64,000 nt of DNA from Paraburkholderia xenovorans LB400 (GTDB taxonomy: Bacteria; Pseudomonadota; Gammaproteobacteria; Burkholderiales; Burkholderiaceae). The notes under the pieces were generated by a model, which did no database searches, was not told the DNA's origin, and saw only the letters and a list, made by a program, of their open reading frames with translations. Of the stretch, positions 43,629 through 53,287 are shown piece after piece. The stretch covers positions 992,001 through 1,056,000 of the forward strand of contig NC_007953.1 in assembly GCF_000013645.1 (NCBI RefSeq). Direction: 5' to 3'. Made by a program: the position numbers and the translations under genes. Each line of letters starts with the position of its first letter. Within the stretch, counting starts at the first letter, position 1.

Positions 43629-44585
43629 ATGCAAATGTTCAAGGTCGTAGTGAATCGGGTAGACGAACTAGCCGCTGGCATCAGGTCGTACGAACTCGTT
43701 GCGGAGCCGCATGCAACGTTGCCGCCGTTCGAGGCTGGCTCGCATATCGACGTCATCACGCCAGCAGGGCATACGCGGCAATATTCGCTGTGCAATGATG
43801 AACAGGAACGGCATAGGTATGTCATCGCGGTCAAGCGGGAGCCTCAATCGCGCGGCGGCTCCGCCTCGATGCACGACACACTGACCGCGGGCACGACGTT
43901 GACGATCGGCTATCCGCGCAACAACTTTGAGCTTGATGCGCACGAACCCGCGGTCATCCTGCTGGCGGCCGGTATCGGTATTACGCCGCTGCTCGCCATG
44001 GCCTTTCGTCTAGGCACCCAGGGCCGCACGTTTGCGCTGCATTACTTCGTGCGCGGCGACGAGCATATTGCTTTCAGGGATATCCTGTTGTCGCCGCGCT
44101 TTTCGCGTTGGGTCGAGCTGCATCGTGGCCTCGACGCCGCAGCGACACGCGCGACGCTCGCGAAAATCCTGGCGGCGCCTCCCGCAGGTGCCGGCGTCTA
44201 TCTCTGCGGCCCATTGCCGTTCATCGAGGCGGGTCAGCAATGCATGGCCGGCAAGTCTGGGTGCAACCTGCACGTCGAATACTTTGCAGCGCCCCCTCAA
44301 GCGCCGCACGACGGCGACCAGCCGTTCGAGGTGATACTCGCCCGCACCGGCAGAACGCTTGTGGTCCCGCCCGGAAAATCGATCGTGGACACCCTGGCGG
44401 ACGCCGGAATCCACGCCGACGTCTCGTGCGAGCAAGGCGTATGCGGCACCTGTATCACGCCAGTACTGGGCGGCGTGCCCGATCATCGCGACGTCTATCT
44501 GACGGACGAGGAAAAAGCATCGGGTAAGTGCATGATGATCTGTGTATCGCGCGCGCGAGGAGCGCGTCTCGAGCTTGACCTGTGA
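43629..44585 (+). CDS. PDR/VanB-type Rieske oxygenase reductase (FMN, NAD, 2Fe-2S)
   Basis: 318 residues in phthalate dioxygenase reductase order. Flavin domain: PPFEAGSHIDVITPAGHTRQ and YSLCNDEQERHRYVIAVK. NAD domain: ILLAAGIGITPLLAMA. C-terminal plant-type ferredoxin with CEQGVCGTC and a fourth Cys 29 residues on (C-x4-C-x2-C-x29-C). It passes electrons from NADH to a two-component Rieske oxygenase. Last gene of the hmgA operon; no oxygenase is adjacent, so it probably serves the Rieske proteins at 51957-53120 and/or 54904-55965, which share its operator motif. Confidence 0.9.
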   Translation: MQMFKVVVNRVDELAAGIRSYELVAEPHATLPPFEAGSHIDVITPAGHTRQYSLCNDEQERHRYVIAVKREPQSRGGSASMHDTLTAGTTLTIGYPRNNFELDAHEPAVILLAAGIGITPLLAMAFRLGTQGRTFALHYFVRGDEHIAFRDILLSPRFSRWVELHRGLDAAATRATLAKILAAPPAGAGVYLCGPLPFIEAGQQCMAGKSGCNLHVEYFAAPPQAPHDGDQPFEVILARTGRTLVVPPGKSIVDTLADAGIHADVSCEQGVCGTCITPVLGGVPDHRDVYLTDEEKASGKCMMICVSRARGARLELDL

Positions 44586-44597
44586 TCCCCGGCAACC

Positions 44598-44993
44598 TCA
44601 ATCAGGCAACCGCGTGGCATGAAACGAAACAAATAACCATTCCCCGGAGCAGAGACGCGCGACCTGGGTGACAAACATGGGTATGGACTCCGGTTCGCTC
44701 CTTCCTGGATACACCACAGTATTGACCACCTTTCCGGTCAATACGGCGACATCCCCGAATACCCTGACCTGCAGCGTGCATCGATCCGTGCTGCGCGGCA
44801 ATGCGCGCAAGTGAGCGATAAATTCCGCCTTGTTCTCTACCAGCCCCGTTGCGTGAACATGCACGAGATCGGGCGCGAGGAGGCGCTCGATCGAATCCAC
44901 ATCATGACGTCCGAGTGCGTCCAGACGTGCCTGCTCCAGCGCGCGGATGGCCGCTTCCGTGTTGGTGGTCGATCCGCTATTGTCCTGTTCCAT
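44598..44993 (-). CDS. NTF2-like/SnoaL-type protein (DUF4440-like)
   Basis: 131 residues of the cone-shaped alpha+beta fold: AIRALEQARLDALGRHDVDS, LLAPDLVHVHATG, FGDVAVLTGKVV and a closing WLFVSFHATRLP. The family includes isomerases, dehydratases and small ligand-binding proteins; the His-rich VHVHATG lines the cavity. Last gene of the minus-strand operon starting at 53120, three bases beyond the VOC gene. Function unknown; a role on a pathway intermediate is possible. Convergent with the reductase gene, only 12 bp apart. Confidence 0.75.
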   Translation of the reverse strand: MEQDNSGSTTNTEAAIRALEQARLDALGRHDVDSIERLLAPDLVHVHATGLVENKAEFIAHLRALPRSTDRCTLQVRVFGDVAVLTGKVVNTVVYPGRSEPESIPMFVTQVARLCSGEWLFVSFHATRLPD

Positions 44994-44996
44994 CGC

Positions 44997-45539
44997 TCAG
45001 CGCTCAAGCCGGGCAAGCATGTCGCGGGACCAGGCTTGCCGTGTCTGCAAAGTGGGATCACTGCGAATGGCTGTCTCCGTATTAGCGATAATGGCTTTGT
45101 CGTCCTGCGAAAGATCGAGCGGACGGGAGTGCGGCTGCGCCACCTGCCACGGCGAGTCGAGATACACTTCGATGCCATTGCCGTCCGGGTCCGCCGAATA
45201 GATGGACCAGGCGTTGCCATGATCGATCGGCTGGATCGGCGCAACGGCCGCGGTCTTCATGGCCTCGTACATGGTTCGCAATGCACCGAGCGAATCGACC
45301 CTGAAGGCGATCTGATTGATACAGCTCGGAGCGGATTGATCCGGCCTGGCGACGAGCGCCACCTGATGATGTGCGTCAGAGCTCGCGCTCATGAATACAA
45401 TCTCCGCATTGCCCAAGCGGGGCACGCTCCCCCGATCGGTCACGATCAAGCCCATTACGTCCACGTAGAACCGCTCCATCGCTTCCATACGCGCGGTGTA
45501 AAGGCCGAGATGATTGAGTTGCGGGCGAAGTAAGCTCAT
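44997..45539 (-). CDS. VOC family protein (extradiol dioxygenase/glyoxalase-like)
   Basis: 180 residues from ATG 45539, which overlaps the stop of the alpha/beta-hydrolase gene (ATGA). The longer upstream frame belongs to that gene. VOC blocks: QLNHLGLYTARMEAMERFYV, DAHHQVALVARP, INQIAFRVDSLGAL, and YSADPDGNGIEVYLDSPWQV. Clearly related to the VOC protein at 35488-36045. Pairing with a C-C hydrolase-like protein suggests ring cleavage followed by hydrolysis, but the small size leaves other VOC chemistry open. Confidence 0.85.
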   Translation of the reverse strand: MSLLRPQLNHLGLYTARMEAMERFYVDVMGLIVTDRGSVPRLGNAEIVFMSASSDAHHQVALVARPDQSAPSCINQIAFRVDSLGALRTMYEAMKTAAVAPIQPIDHGNAWSIYSADPDGNGIEVYLDSPWQVAQPHSRPLDLSQDDKAIIANTETAIRSDPTLQTRQAWSRDMLARLER

Positions 45540-46414
45540 CTTTCCTCCAGCATGAAAGCGAGATTGGCACGGTTGAATACCTCCGGGTTTTCGAATTGCG
45601 GCCAATGACCTACTTCGTCCATTTCGAGCAGGCGTGCATCGGGAATCAGTCTGACGATGGTTCGTGCCGTGTTCAGGAATAGTGGACGGTCGCGAAGCGA
45701 AAGCACCACCATGACTGGCGCCCGTATCTTTTTCCAATCCTCCGGGGCGATGAGATTACGTCCCAGTAACTCGGGCGAAAACAGGTTGAGAATATGATTC
45801 GATGCGGCTTTCGCATTGGGCTCGAGATACATGGCCTGCCTCAGCCCGATGATGTCGGGAATGCGCTTCTCCGGGCGAAAAATCAGATTGTCGAAGATGG
45901 TCTTGATGTTCTCCCAAGACGGATCCTCGAATGCGCGGCCGCGCCGTTCACGAATGCCCGCTATTTCCTGCGCGTCGTCGGAGAGACCGAACGGTGCGTT
46001 CATGGTTATACGGTCAACCCGTTCAGGATACTGCAGTGCAAAACGCGCCGCCACCCAGGTGCCAAGCGACACGCCGATGAACGAGGCTCTCTCGATCTTC
46101 ATCGCCCGCATAAAGTCGAGCACATGCGTGACATAGGTGGAAATTTCGTAGTCGTGGTCGGGTTTATCCGTAAGACCGGCACCCACGAGATCTATCGCAA
46201 AGCAGTTGAAGTGTTCCGCGTGCGCACCGAGATTTGCGCAGAAGCCCTCGTGGCTGCCGGCCGTGCCGTGCAGCATGATGAGCGCGGGGCTGTCGGGATG
46301 TCCTGCACGGATGTAGCGAGTGCGCACCCCTCCTGCATCGACCCAGTCCTGGGTGAATGCAACCTTCGACAAATGTTTCCAGATGCTTTCGTACGGCGTC
46401 GTGATGATGCTCAT
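45536..46414 (-). CDS. Alpha/beta hydrolase (MhpC/BphD-like C-C hydrolase candidate)
   Basis: 292 residues. Alpha/beta-hydrolase core: LIMLHGTAGSHEGFCANLGA (oxyanion loop), FIGVSLGTWVAARFAL with nucleophile Ser in GVSLG, RDRPLFLNTARTI with the acid, and EVGHWPQFENPEVF with the catalytic His. Order and spacing resemble meta-cleavage product hydrolases. GGAG precedes ATG 46414. It is coupled to the VOC gene downstream and lies 39 bp from the LivK-type gene. An esterase function cannot be excluded. Confidence 0.87.
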   Translation of the reverse strand: MSIITTPYESIWKHLSKVAFTQDWVDAGGVRTRYIRAGHPDSPALIMLHGTAGSHEGFCANLGAHAEHFNCFAIDLVGAGLTDKPDHDYEISTYVTHVLDFMRAMKIERASFIGVSLGTWVAARFALQYPERVDRITMNAPFGLSDDAQEIAGIRERRGRAFEDPSWENIKTIFDNLIFRPEKRIPDIIGLRQAMYLEPNAKAASNHILNLFSPELLGRNLIAPEDWKKIRAPVMVVLSLRDRPLFLNTARTIVRLIPDARLLEMDEVGHWPQFENPEVFNRANLAFMLEER

Positions 46415-46453
46415 GAGTTACTCCGGTTTGATTCGTCCGTGGGCGGAGTTCAA

Positions 46454-47602
46454 TCAATGGGCCAGTGCCCATTTGCCGTTCGTGACCGTCACTATGAAAA
46501 TGGATCGTGTATCCAGACCCGTGTGGTCGGTCGGCGACATGGTGTACACCCCGTTGGTCGCCACCAGGTCCTTGATCTGCTCCAGCGCATCGCGCAGGGC
46601 CGAACGGAAAGCGGGTGTCCCAGGTTTGCCTTTTTTCAGCGCGGAAGGAATGGCGTTCTGAAGCATCAGCACCGCGTCGTAGGTATACGAAATAAAGACG
46701 TTACGCGTGTTTGGGCCATTCTGCTTTTCGTAGGCTGCCGCGATGTCCATCGAAAGGCGTTTTGTGGGGTTCGAATCCGGCAATTGTCCGGCCACCAGGA
46801 AGCCGCCCAGCGGAAGATAAATGCCTTCAGCCGAAGAACCGGCAACACGCAGGAAGTCGTCGTTTGCGACGCCGCCCGTGTGGTAAATCAACCCTTTGTA
46901 GCCGCGATTGACCAACTCGAGTTGAGGCAATGCCGCCGATGTCCCCAGCGAGGCGACAAAGATCGCGTCAGGGTTCGCCGCTACCAGGCGCAGCCCTTGC
47001 GCTGCCACGCTCTGATCGTTACGGTTGTATTTCTGAATATCCACCAAAGTGATGCCGCGCCCTTGCGCCATTGCCTGAATCGCTTTCAGGTAGCCCTCTC
47101 CGGTAGCATCGGCCAGACCGATGTAACCCAGGCGTTTGACATGGCGGCGGGACATGTCGGCCAGCACGGCGTCGATCATGCTCTGGTCGTTCTGCACGGT
47201 CTTGAATACCCAGTGCCGTGCTGCGTCCATGGGACTGACAATCGCGAGGGCTGATGCCAGCGAAATCAGCGGCGTCGCGGTCTCCTGCGCAACGGGAATC
47301 ATCGCGATCGAGTTCGGCGAGGTGTTCGAACCGATCAACACGTCCACCTTGTCCTCGCTGGTCAGCTTGCGCGCGTTGCGCACGGCGTTGCCCGGATCGG
47401 AGCCGTCGTCCATCACGATGTATTCGATGGACTGACCGGCAATCTCACGCGGCCATAAAGGAAAGACCTTGCGTGAGATCGCGCCAATGGATGCCGCGCC
47501 TCCCGTCTCGGAAATGGTAATGCCTACCTTGATCTGCGCCAGAACGCAGGTGGACAACGCCAGCAGCGAAGCAGCAATAACGCTTTTTATGAAGAGGGTC
47601 AT
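46454..47602 (-). CDS. Branched-chain-type ABC transporter substrate-binding protein (LivK-like)
   Basis: 382 residues. A Sec signal peptide (MTLFIKSVIAASLLALSTCVLA) precedes the mature start QIKVGITISETGGAASIG. Periplasmic type I fold with VLIGSNTSPNSIAMIPVAQE and VFKTVQNDQSMIDAVLADMS. GGAG lies five bases before the ATG. No permease or ATPase genes flank it in this operon; the matching livH, livM-livG and livF are in the converging hmgA operon. Related binding proteins in aromatic operons bind aromatic acids. Confidence 0.9.
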   Translation of the reverse strand: MTLFIKSVIAASLLALSTCVLAQIKVGITISETGGAASIGAISRKVFPLWPREIAGQSIEYIVMDDGSDPGNAVRNARKLTSEDKVDVLIGSNTSPNSIAMIPVAQETATPLISLASALAIVSPMDAARHWVFKTVQNDQSMIDAVLADMSRRHVKRLGYIGLADATGEGYLKAIQAMAQGRGITLVDIQKYNRNDQSVAAQGLRLVAANPDAIFVASLGTSAALPQLELVNRGYKGLIYHTGGVANDDFLRVAGSSAEGIYLPLGGFLVAGQLPDSNPTKRLSMDIAAAYEKQNGPNTRNVFISYTYDAVLMLQNAIPSALKKGKPGTPAFRSALRDALEQIKDLVATNGVYTMSPTDHTGLDTRSIFIVTVTNGKWALAH

Positions 47603-47771
47603 GTCGTCTCCAACAGGTTTATTTTTAATGGTTATATTGGCACGTTACTCAGCATCCCAAATCAAACGTCTGATCGTTCCGGGCGGATCCAACAGCCGGA
47701 TCTGATCCTGGCTATCGTGACAATGCGGGTGGCCAGGCAAGACGCTCTGGCCGTCTTCTCTTCCGTGCCTC

Positions 47772-49250
47772 CTAAACGGCGTTCGCCGCGCGCGGCGGCC
47801 ACGGTATCGGGCCGTCCGCCAGGTTGAGATAGGTGCTTTTTTCCAGCATATATTCCCGCATGCCTTCAATCCCGCATTCGCGCCCAAGACCGCTTTGCTT
47901 GAAGCCGCCGAACGGCACGTTGACCTCGGCGATCTTGTAGGTGTTGACCCATACCGTGCCTGCCTTGATGCGGCGGGCCGCCCGGAAGGCCTTTTTATAG
48001 TCTGCCGTCCAGATGCCGCACGCGAGGCCGTAGGCTGTGTTGTTTGCGATGCGGTAGAGGTCCTCTTCATCCTGGAACTTCATCACGCACGCTACCGGAC
48101 CGAAGATCTCCTCGTGGGCGACGCTGCTGCGTTCGTCGGTGACTTCGAGAAGCGTTGGTTGCACATAGGCGCCCTTGTCCAGTATGCCGCCGCTCGGCCG
48201 GCTCCCGCCACAGAGCGCGACTGCGCCCTGGCTGAGCGCCCGCTCAACGAAATGCTCGATGTGGTCACGATGATGAAAACTCGAAACCGGGGCAACGGCT
48301 GTATCCGCATCGTAAGGTGAACCGACCTTGAGCGCGCGGGTTGCACTGGTAAGACGCGCCACGAAAGCGTCGTAGATGCCTTCCTGTATCAGGATCCGCG
48401 AACCCGCAATGCACGATTGCCCCGCATTCGAGAAGATGCCGAACAGCATGCCGGTCACCGCCTGCTCGATATCGGCGTCGTCGAAGACAATATTCGGCGA
48501 CTTGCCGCCGAGTTCGAGAATGCAGGGAATCAGGCGCTCGCCCGCGACCTTCGCGATCTCCCTGCCGCTCTTCGTGCCGCCCGTGAATGTCACCATGTCG
48601 ACGCCCGGATGCGCCACAAGTGCGCGTCCCACGGACGCTCCGAAGCCCGTCACCACGTTGAGGATGCCGGGCGGAAAACCCGCTTCCATGGCAAGGCGGC
48701 CGTATTGAAGGCCAATGCATGGCGTCACTTCAGAGGACTTCAACACGATTGCGTTGCCGGCCGCCAGCGCGGGCGCGAGCTTCTGCGCTTCGAGCGTGAT
48801 CGGCGAGTTCCAGGGTGCGATGGCCGCCACCACGCCAACCGGCTCGAACGACGAAAAACAGAAGTAATTGCCTCGCGACGGAATGACGGACGACTCCGTT
48901 GTCTCGCAGACCGCTGCGAAGTAGCGGAACATGTCGGCGGCCGACTTTGACTGAAAGCGGCTTTCGCTGATGGTCTTGCCGTTGTCGCGGGTCTGGATCT
49001 GCGCTAGCGTCTCGGCGTTCTGATCGATAAGATCCGCGAATCTGTGCAGCAGCTTGCCTCGCTCATGGACCTTCATGTCGCGCCACGCCGGCGTTTCGAG
49101 TGCCTGACGCGCAGCCCGCACGGCGTCGTCGACATCGGACTCGCTTGCCTGCGCAAGCGTTGCCGCCACCGAGCCATCGATCGGATTGATCGATTCGAAC
49201 GACTCCCCGTTACCGGACCTCCACTCGTCACCAACCAGAAACTTTTCCAT
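47772..49250 (-). CDS. NAD(P)-dependent aldehyde dehydrogenase
   Basis: 492 residues, full length. Signatures: LELGGKSPNIVFDDADIEQ with the general base Glu, and FSNAGQSCIAGSRILIQ with the nucleophile Cys; APWNSPITLEAQKLAPALAA binds cofactor. GGAG precedes ATG 49250. It oxidises an aldehyde intermediate to the acid. Between the LivK-type and aldo/keto reductase genes in the Rieske operon; semialdehyde or aryl aldehyde substrates are both plausible. Confidence 0.93.
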   Translation of the reverse strand: MEKFLVGDEWRSGNGESFESINPIDGSVAATLAQASESDVDDAVRAARQALETPAWRDMKVHERGKLLHRFADLIDQNAETLAQIQTRDNGKTISESRFQSKSAADMFRYFAAVCETTESSVIPSRGNYFCFSSFEPVGVVAAIAPWNSPITLEAQKLAPALAAGNAIVLKSSEVTPCIGLQYGRLAMEAGFPPGILNVVTGFGASVGRALVAHPGVDMVTFTGGTKSGREIAKVAGERLIPCILELGGKSPNIVFDDADIEQAVTGMLFGIFSNAGQSCIAGSRILIQEGIYDAFVARLTSATRALKVGSPYDADTAVAPVSSFHHRDHIEHFVERALSQGAVALCGGSRPSGGILDKGAYVQPTLLEVTDERSSVAHEEIFGPVACVMKFQDEEDLYRIANNTAYGLACGIWTADYKKAFRAARRIKAGTVWVNTYKIAEVNVPFGGFKQSGLGRECGIEGMREYMLEKSTYLNLADGPIPWPPRAANAV

Positions 49251-49277
49251 CTCGTCTCCTCGATCGCGGTTCGTTGA

Positions 49278-50300
49278 TTACCTGGCTTTCTGTTGTTTCA
49301 GTACAGCGGCGAGGCCGTCGCTCTTGATGCTCACCGGTGTATACGCCTCTTCGAGAAGCGCGATTTCCTCGTTGGTAAGACGTACCTCCAGCGACGCCAC
49401 CGCTTCGTCCAGATGGCTGGTCTCAAGCGCGCCGACGATCACCGAACTCACGCCAGGACGCGAATGCAGCCATGCTAGCGCGATCCGTCCTGGCGGCAAG
49501 CCGCGTGCGCCCGCAATTTCGAGCAGGCGGTTGCGTACGGCATGATCCGGGTTCGAACCGTACAGCGTCTTCGTCTTGGCATCCTGAGTGGCGCGGGTCT
49601 TCTCGCGGTCGGTCAGCTCGCTCGCGCTGCCGTCGCCGCTGACGAGCCAGCCACGTGCAAGCGGGCTATAGACCATCACGCCGAGGCCCTCGAGATCGCA
49701 AAACGGCAACATGTCGCGCTCCTCCTCGCGATATAGCAGGTTGTACTGAAGCTGCATCGAGGTGAAACCGCGTCCGGAGCGGCTGAGCGCTGTGTAGTGC
49801 GCGTGGGCCAGTTGCCAGGTCATGTAGTTCGATGCGCCGTAGTACAGGATCTTGCCGGCTCCCACGAGGTCATTGAGCGCATCGACGGTTTCCTCAATGG
49901 GCGTCGCGCTGTCGGGTACGTGAAGCGTGTACAGGTCGATGTAGTCCGTCTTCAGGCGCCGCAAGGAAGCATTCACACTTTCATGAATGTGCTTGCGCGA
50001 TAGGCCACGGCCATTGGTGGACTGATCCATCGGCAGTCCGACCTTGGTCGAGATGACGGTCTCATGGCGCCGGCCCACGCTGTTGATCGCCTCGCCGAGC
50101 ACCTCTTCACTGGCACCGTACGAGTAGAAATCGGCGGTATCGAAGAAATTGATGCCATGTTCGAGCGCCTGCATGACAAACGCTGCGCCCGCGGATTTGT
50201 CGAGCACCCACGGCGCCCACTTCGAGCTTCCGTAGGACATCATGCCAAGGCATAACCCCGATACTCGCAGTCCACTTTTGCCCAATTGCTTGTATTGCAT
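49278..50300 (-). CDS. Aldo/keto reductase
   Basis: 340-residue TIM barrel of the AKR superfamily (AKR12/13-like). The catalytic tetrad is visible: Asp/Tyr in INFFDTADFYSYGASEEVLG, Lys in ISTKVGLPM, His in YIDLYTLHVPD. GGAGGAG precedes ATG 50300. NADPH-dependent reduction of an aldehyde or keto group, or the reverse in a catabolic operon. Between ALDH and flavin monooxygenase genes. Confidence 0.92.
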   Translation of the reverse strand: MQYKQLGKSGLRVSGLCLGMMSYGSSKWAPWVLDKSAGAAFVMQALEHGINFFDTADFYSYGASEEVLGEAINSVGRRHETVISTKVGLPMDQSTNGRGLSRKHIHESVNASLRRLKTDYIDLYTLHVPDSATPIEETVDALNDLVGAGKILYYGASNYMTWQLAHAHYTALSRSGRGFTSMQLQYNLLYREEERDMLPFCDLEGLGVMVYSPLARGWLVSGDGSASELTDREKTRATQDAKTKTLYGSNPDHAVRNRLLEIAGARGLPPGRIALAWLHSRPGVSSVIVGALETSHLDEAVASLEVRLTNEEIALLEEAYTPVSIKSDGLAAVLKQQKAR

Positions 50301-50332
50301 CGCGTCTCCTCCACAGGGTTCGGAAAATCAGA

Positions 50333-51964
50333 TCACATCGGCGCGCGATCCCGCGGGGGGCCCGACGCCGTCACCTGGCCCAGCATGGCAAGCGGATCGG
50401 CAGGCGCGGCATCGGCGCGCCACGCCACGTGTCCGTCCGGCCGCACGAGAACCAGTGCCCGCTCGTACGCCGCCGCCGCCGCGGGCTCCGCGAGGCAATG
50501 AAGGTTCAAAGGCAACCCCGCTGTACGAGCCGCAGCCATGATCGGCTCGGCGAGTTCCGCAGAACCAAACGATAGCAGCACGAAACCAGGACCGAACAGG
50601 TCGATCGTGGACCTTCCGTCGCTCAGCTCCACGTGCGGCGCGCGATGGCCCGGCCGCGCCGTGGGGATATATCGCGATGGGTCGTCGGCCGGTTCGGGCG
50701 TGCCATCCGGCATTACGATGGGCGACCCTTCGTATCGGTAGCCCAGGTTAATGCCGTGCGGTTCCCATTCCTGCCGCGTGCGCTCGCTCAGGTCGTAGGA
50801 GAGGTTCCGGCGCGTCTCGTCGCCCGCCGCGCCCGAAGTCTCGATGCCCGCGAACGATAGTTTCGGCGTAAGCAGCGAAAAGTTGCTCGCCGCCGCATCG
50901 ACGTTTCTCCACGCGACCGGGCGGCGCTCGAGTTCGTAGCTATCGAGAAGCGCGGGAGCAGCCCAGCCGTTCAGTACAGCCTGCAATTTCCAGCCTATGT
51001 CCACGGCATCACCCAGCCCCGTGTTCATGCCGTAACCGCCATTGGGCGCCATCACATGGCACGCATCGCCGGCGAGAAACACGCGACCCTTCGAGTACGC
51101 GTTGGCGACCAGACGGCTGCGCCGCCACGGCAGCACAGCATCGACATGAAACGGAATATCGTCGCGGCCGAAACAACGCCGGACCCATGCGTCAGCATCG
51201 AAATGCTCGCTTTCGACCTTGTCCTGCGATCCGATCACCGTAAGGCGCCAGATATCGCGGGCATCCACCACCGTCAGATGGCCCCACGTGCCCTCTTCTC
51301 CGACCAGCATATAGCGCTCGGCAGGTCCCATGCGATGATAGGCGGCAAGGCCGGGCGCACGCAGATAAATGCCGACCGAATAGCTCAGTGCGTGGTCGCC
51401 CTCCAGTTGAATGCCGAGCGACTTGCGCACGCCACTGCCCGCACCGTCGCATGCGACCATGTAGGCGGCCCGGATGGTGAAAGTTTCGTCCGATGCCAGA
51501 TCCCTGACGGTCGCGCTCACGCCCTCGCCGTCCTGAACAAAGGACTCCAGCAAGCAGTGGTACCGCATGCTCACCGTATTCTGCTCGCTAACAGCCTTCG
51601 CGAGAATCGGGTCGAACCAGAGTTGAGGGCAACGTTGTTTCTTTTCGGGGCTCAGGCCACTGGTCGGCTCATCGCGTACACCCGGATAATCAAGCTTGCT
51701 GATCAGATGACCATTCAGGCTTGTGCAGAACACCTGATTGAGCGGGTAATCGTCAGGGAAACCGCATTGCCGGACGCGCTCGGCGATCCCCCAGCGCCGA
51801 CAGAACTCCATGGAGCGGATCGACACCAGGCCCATTTTCGAGTAGCGCACGGTACCGTCACCCTGATCCACAATGATCGAGTCGATGCCCCGATAAGACA
51901 ATTCCATCGCGAGCGCCAGTCCGACCGGCCCCGCGCCAACCACGAGTACCGACGTCTTAATCAT
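50333..51964 (-). CDS. FAD-dependent aromatic monooxygenase
   Basis: 543-residue class A flavoprotein hydroxylase. FAD motifs: VLVVGAGPVGLALAMELSYR, VACDGAGSGVRKSLG (DG), GRVFLAGDACHVMAPNGGYG (GD). A C-terminal thioredoxin-like domain follows, as in phenol hydroxylase/MhpA relatives (PGHRAPHVELSDGRSTIDLF). It probably hydroxylates a phenolic intermediate. The start ATG overlaps the 3' end of the Rieske gene by 8 nt, so the two oxygenases are made together and likely act in sequence. Confidence 0.9.
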   Translation of the reverse strand: MIKTSVLVVGAGPVGLALAMELSYRGIDSIIVDQGDGTVRYSKMGLVSIRSMEFCRRWGIAERVRQCGFPDDYPLNQVFCTSLNGHLISKLDYPGVRDEPTSGLSPEKKQRCPQLWFDPILAKAVSEQNTVSMRYHCLLESFVQDGEGVSATVRDLASDETFTIRAAYMVACDGAGSGVRKSLGIQLEGDHALSYSVGIYLRAPGLAAYHRMGPAERYMLVGEEGTWGHLTVVDARDIWRLTVIGSQDKVESEHFDADAWVRRCFGRDDIPFHVDAVLPWRRSRLVANAYSKGRVFLAGDACHVMAPNGGYGMNTGLGDAVDIGWKLQAVLNGWAAPALLDSYELERRPVAWRNVDAAASNFSLLTPKLSFAGIETSGAAGDETRRNLSYDLSERTRQEWEPHGINLGYRYEGSPIVMPDGTPEPADDPSRYIPTARPGHRAPHVELSDGRSTIDLFGPGFVLLSFGSAELAEPIMAAARTAGLPLNLHCLAEPAAAAAYERALVLVRPDGHVAWRADAAPADPLAMLGQVTASGPPRDRAPM

Positions 51965-53120
51965 TCCGGTCCTCGCCTGATACCACGTCGAGATAATAGT
52001 TCATCAAATGGTGAACGGCGCCTTCCAGATGCGAGAGCGGACCCGGCGCATAGAACTCTGAGCCCATGGCCTGCTGCAGCTTGACTACCATGGGGCCGTC
52101 CTCGTTGACGATTGCACCTAGCAGGAACGACTTATATTCTTCGTAATGCTTCTGGAAGTCGGGATCCTCGAAGGCCGCAGGCATAAAAAGGCTGTATAGA
52201 TGCAGTTCGGATTTGCCTGTCGACGTCGGCCAGACCTGCCACATGCGAAGACTGTCGAAACGCAACGACAGGTTCAGGTTCGGAAAGATACCCGCCTTCA
52301 TGGACGTACCACTGTCCATGCCTTCGAGCCATGGCAGAGTAGGGAACAATTGTTGCCCGCTCTTCGAATGGGGGCGCGCTTTCTGCTCGTAATACCAGCC
52401 GCCGCGGGGCAGCAGATTAAAGCTGAGCTTCTCCTTGTCGGACTTGAGGAAACCGCCGAACGACGCCTTGTGCAGGACCGGCACGTGATAGATATCGATA
52501 AGATTTTCCACCAGCAGCTTCCAGTTGCAATCGATCTGCAGCACGACCCGTTCGCTCAGGCGGCATTCGTCCGACTTGAACCACCACAGGTTCTCTTCGA
52601 ATGGTGCGATGAACGTTTCAAACGGCATCGCGTCCGGATTGAAACTCACGAAGATCCAGCCGCGCCAGAGTGCAAGCCGCATCGGCTTGAGACGGCAGTT
52701 CTTCAGATTCGCTTCGCTTTGCTCCATTAACGGCGCGGCAAGCAACGTGCCCTGCAAGTCGTAGTACCACGCGTGATAAGGACAGCTGAAACCACGCGCG
52801 TTGCCGCTTCCCTCGGCGACCGGCACGCCTCTGTGAAGACACATGTTCAGAAACGCATGAACCTTGCCTTCCTTGTCGCGGCTAAGAACGAATGGCTCCG
52901 AGGCGATTTCTCTCGTCATGTAGTCGCCGGGATTCGCAATCTCTTCCTCGCGGCCCGCGCAAAGCCACGTATCCATGAAAATGCGTTTCTTTTCGAGGGC
53001 CGCCACCTCGCTCGAGGTGTACATCTTCCCGGGCATCTGCTGTGCGCGGGAACGCGGCAGGCGAGTCTTGTCGAAATCGGCGCGCAGCACGTTGATGTCG
53101 AATTCCGTAGGGACGTTCAC
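51957..53120 (-). CDS. Rieske-type aromatic ring-hydroxylating oxygenase, alpha subunit
   Basis: 387 residues from a GTG start at 53120 with GAGGA six bases before it; the longer upstream frame lacks family sequence. Rieske centre: C94-x-H96 (MCLHRG) and C113-x2-H116 (CPYHAWYYD). Mononuclear iron site: NLIDIYHVPVLH with D209, H212 and H217. No beta subunit gene is nearby, so a homotrimeric alpha-only oxygenase or O-demethylase is likely. First gene of the operon that ends at 44598. Operator site B lies about 150 bp upstream. The reductase is probably that at 43629-44585. Confidence 0.92.
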   Translation of the reverse strand: MNVPTEFDINVLRADFDKTRLPRSRAQQMPGKMYTSSEVAALEKKRIFMDTWLCAGREEEIANPGDYMTREIASEPFVLSRDKEGKVHAFLNMCLHRGVPVAEGSGNARGFSCPYHAWYYDLQGTLLAAPLMEQSEANLKNCRLKPMRLALWRGWIFVSFNPDAMPFETFIAPFEENLWWFKSDECRLSERVVLQIDCNWKLLVENLIDIYHVPVLHKASFGGFLKSDKEKLSFNLLPRGGWYYEQKARPHSKSGQQLFPTLPWLEGMDSGTSMKAGIFPNLNLSLRFDSLRMWQVWPTSTGKSELHLYSLFMPAAFEDPDFQKHYEEYKSFLLGAIVNEDGPMVVKLQQAMGSEFYAPGPLSHLEGAVHHLMNYYLDVVSGEDRND

Positions 53121-53267
53121 TGATTCCTCTCTGAATGAGTCGAGTGGCGGCGACAGCGTCCGCTCCAGACGCGACGAACGGACCTGAGTGGCCGGACTCC
53201 TGTCGGCGGCCCAATCGCACCGGACCGGCCAATGCAGGTAATCTAGCCCAGCGCCTCTGTCTTGTAT

Positions 53268-53287
53268 AGATCGAGTACTTGATCGAC
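53268..53287 (-). promoter_or_regulatory. Conserved direct-repeat operator, site B (Rieske operon promoter)
   Basis: On the minus strand the site reads GTCGATCAAGTACTCGATCT and is followed by TATACAAG, just as site A before hmgA is followed by TATACAT. It lies about 150 bp upstream of the GTG start of the Rieske oxygenase. Additional TCGA half-sites occur at 53293-53297 and at 53371-53398 nearer the plus-strand gene, so the divergent HTH-citrate-synthase gene may share the control region. Confidence 0.7.
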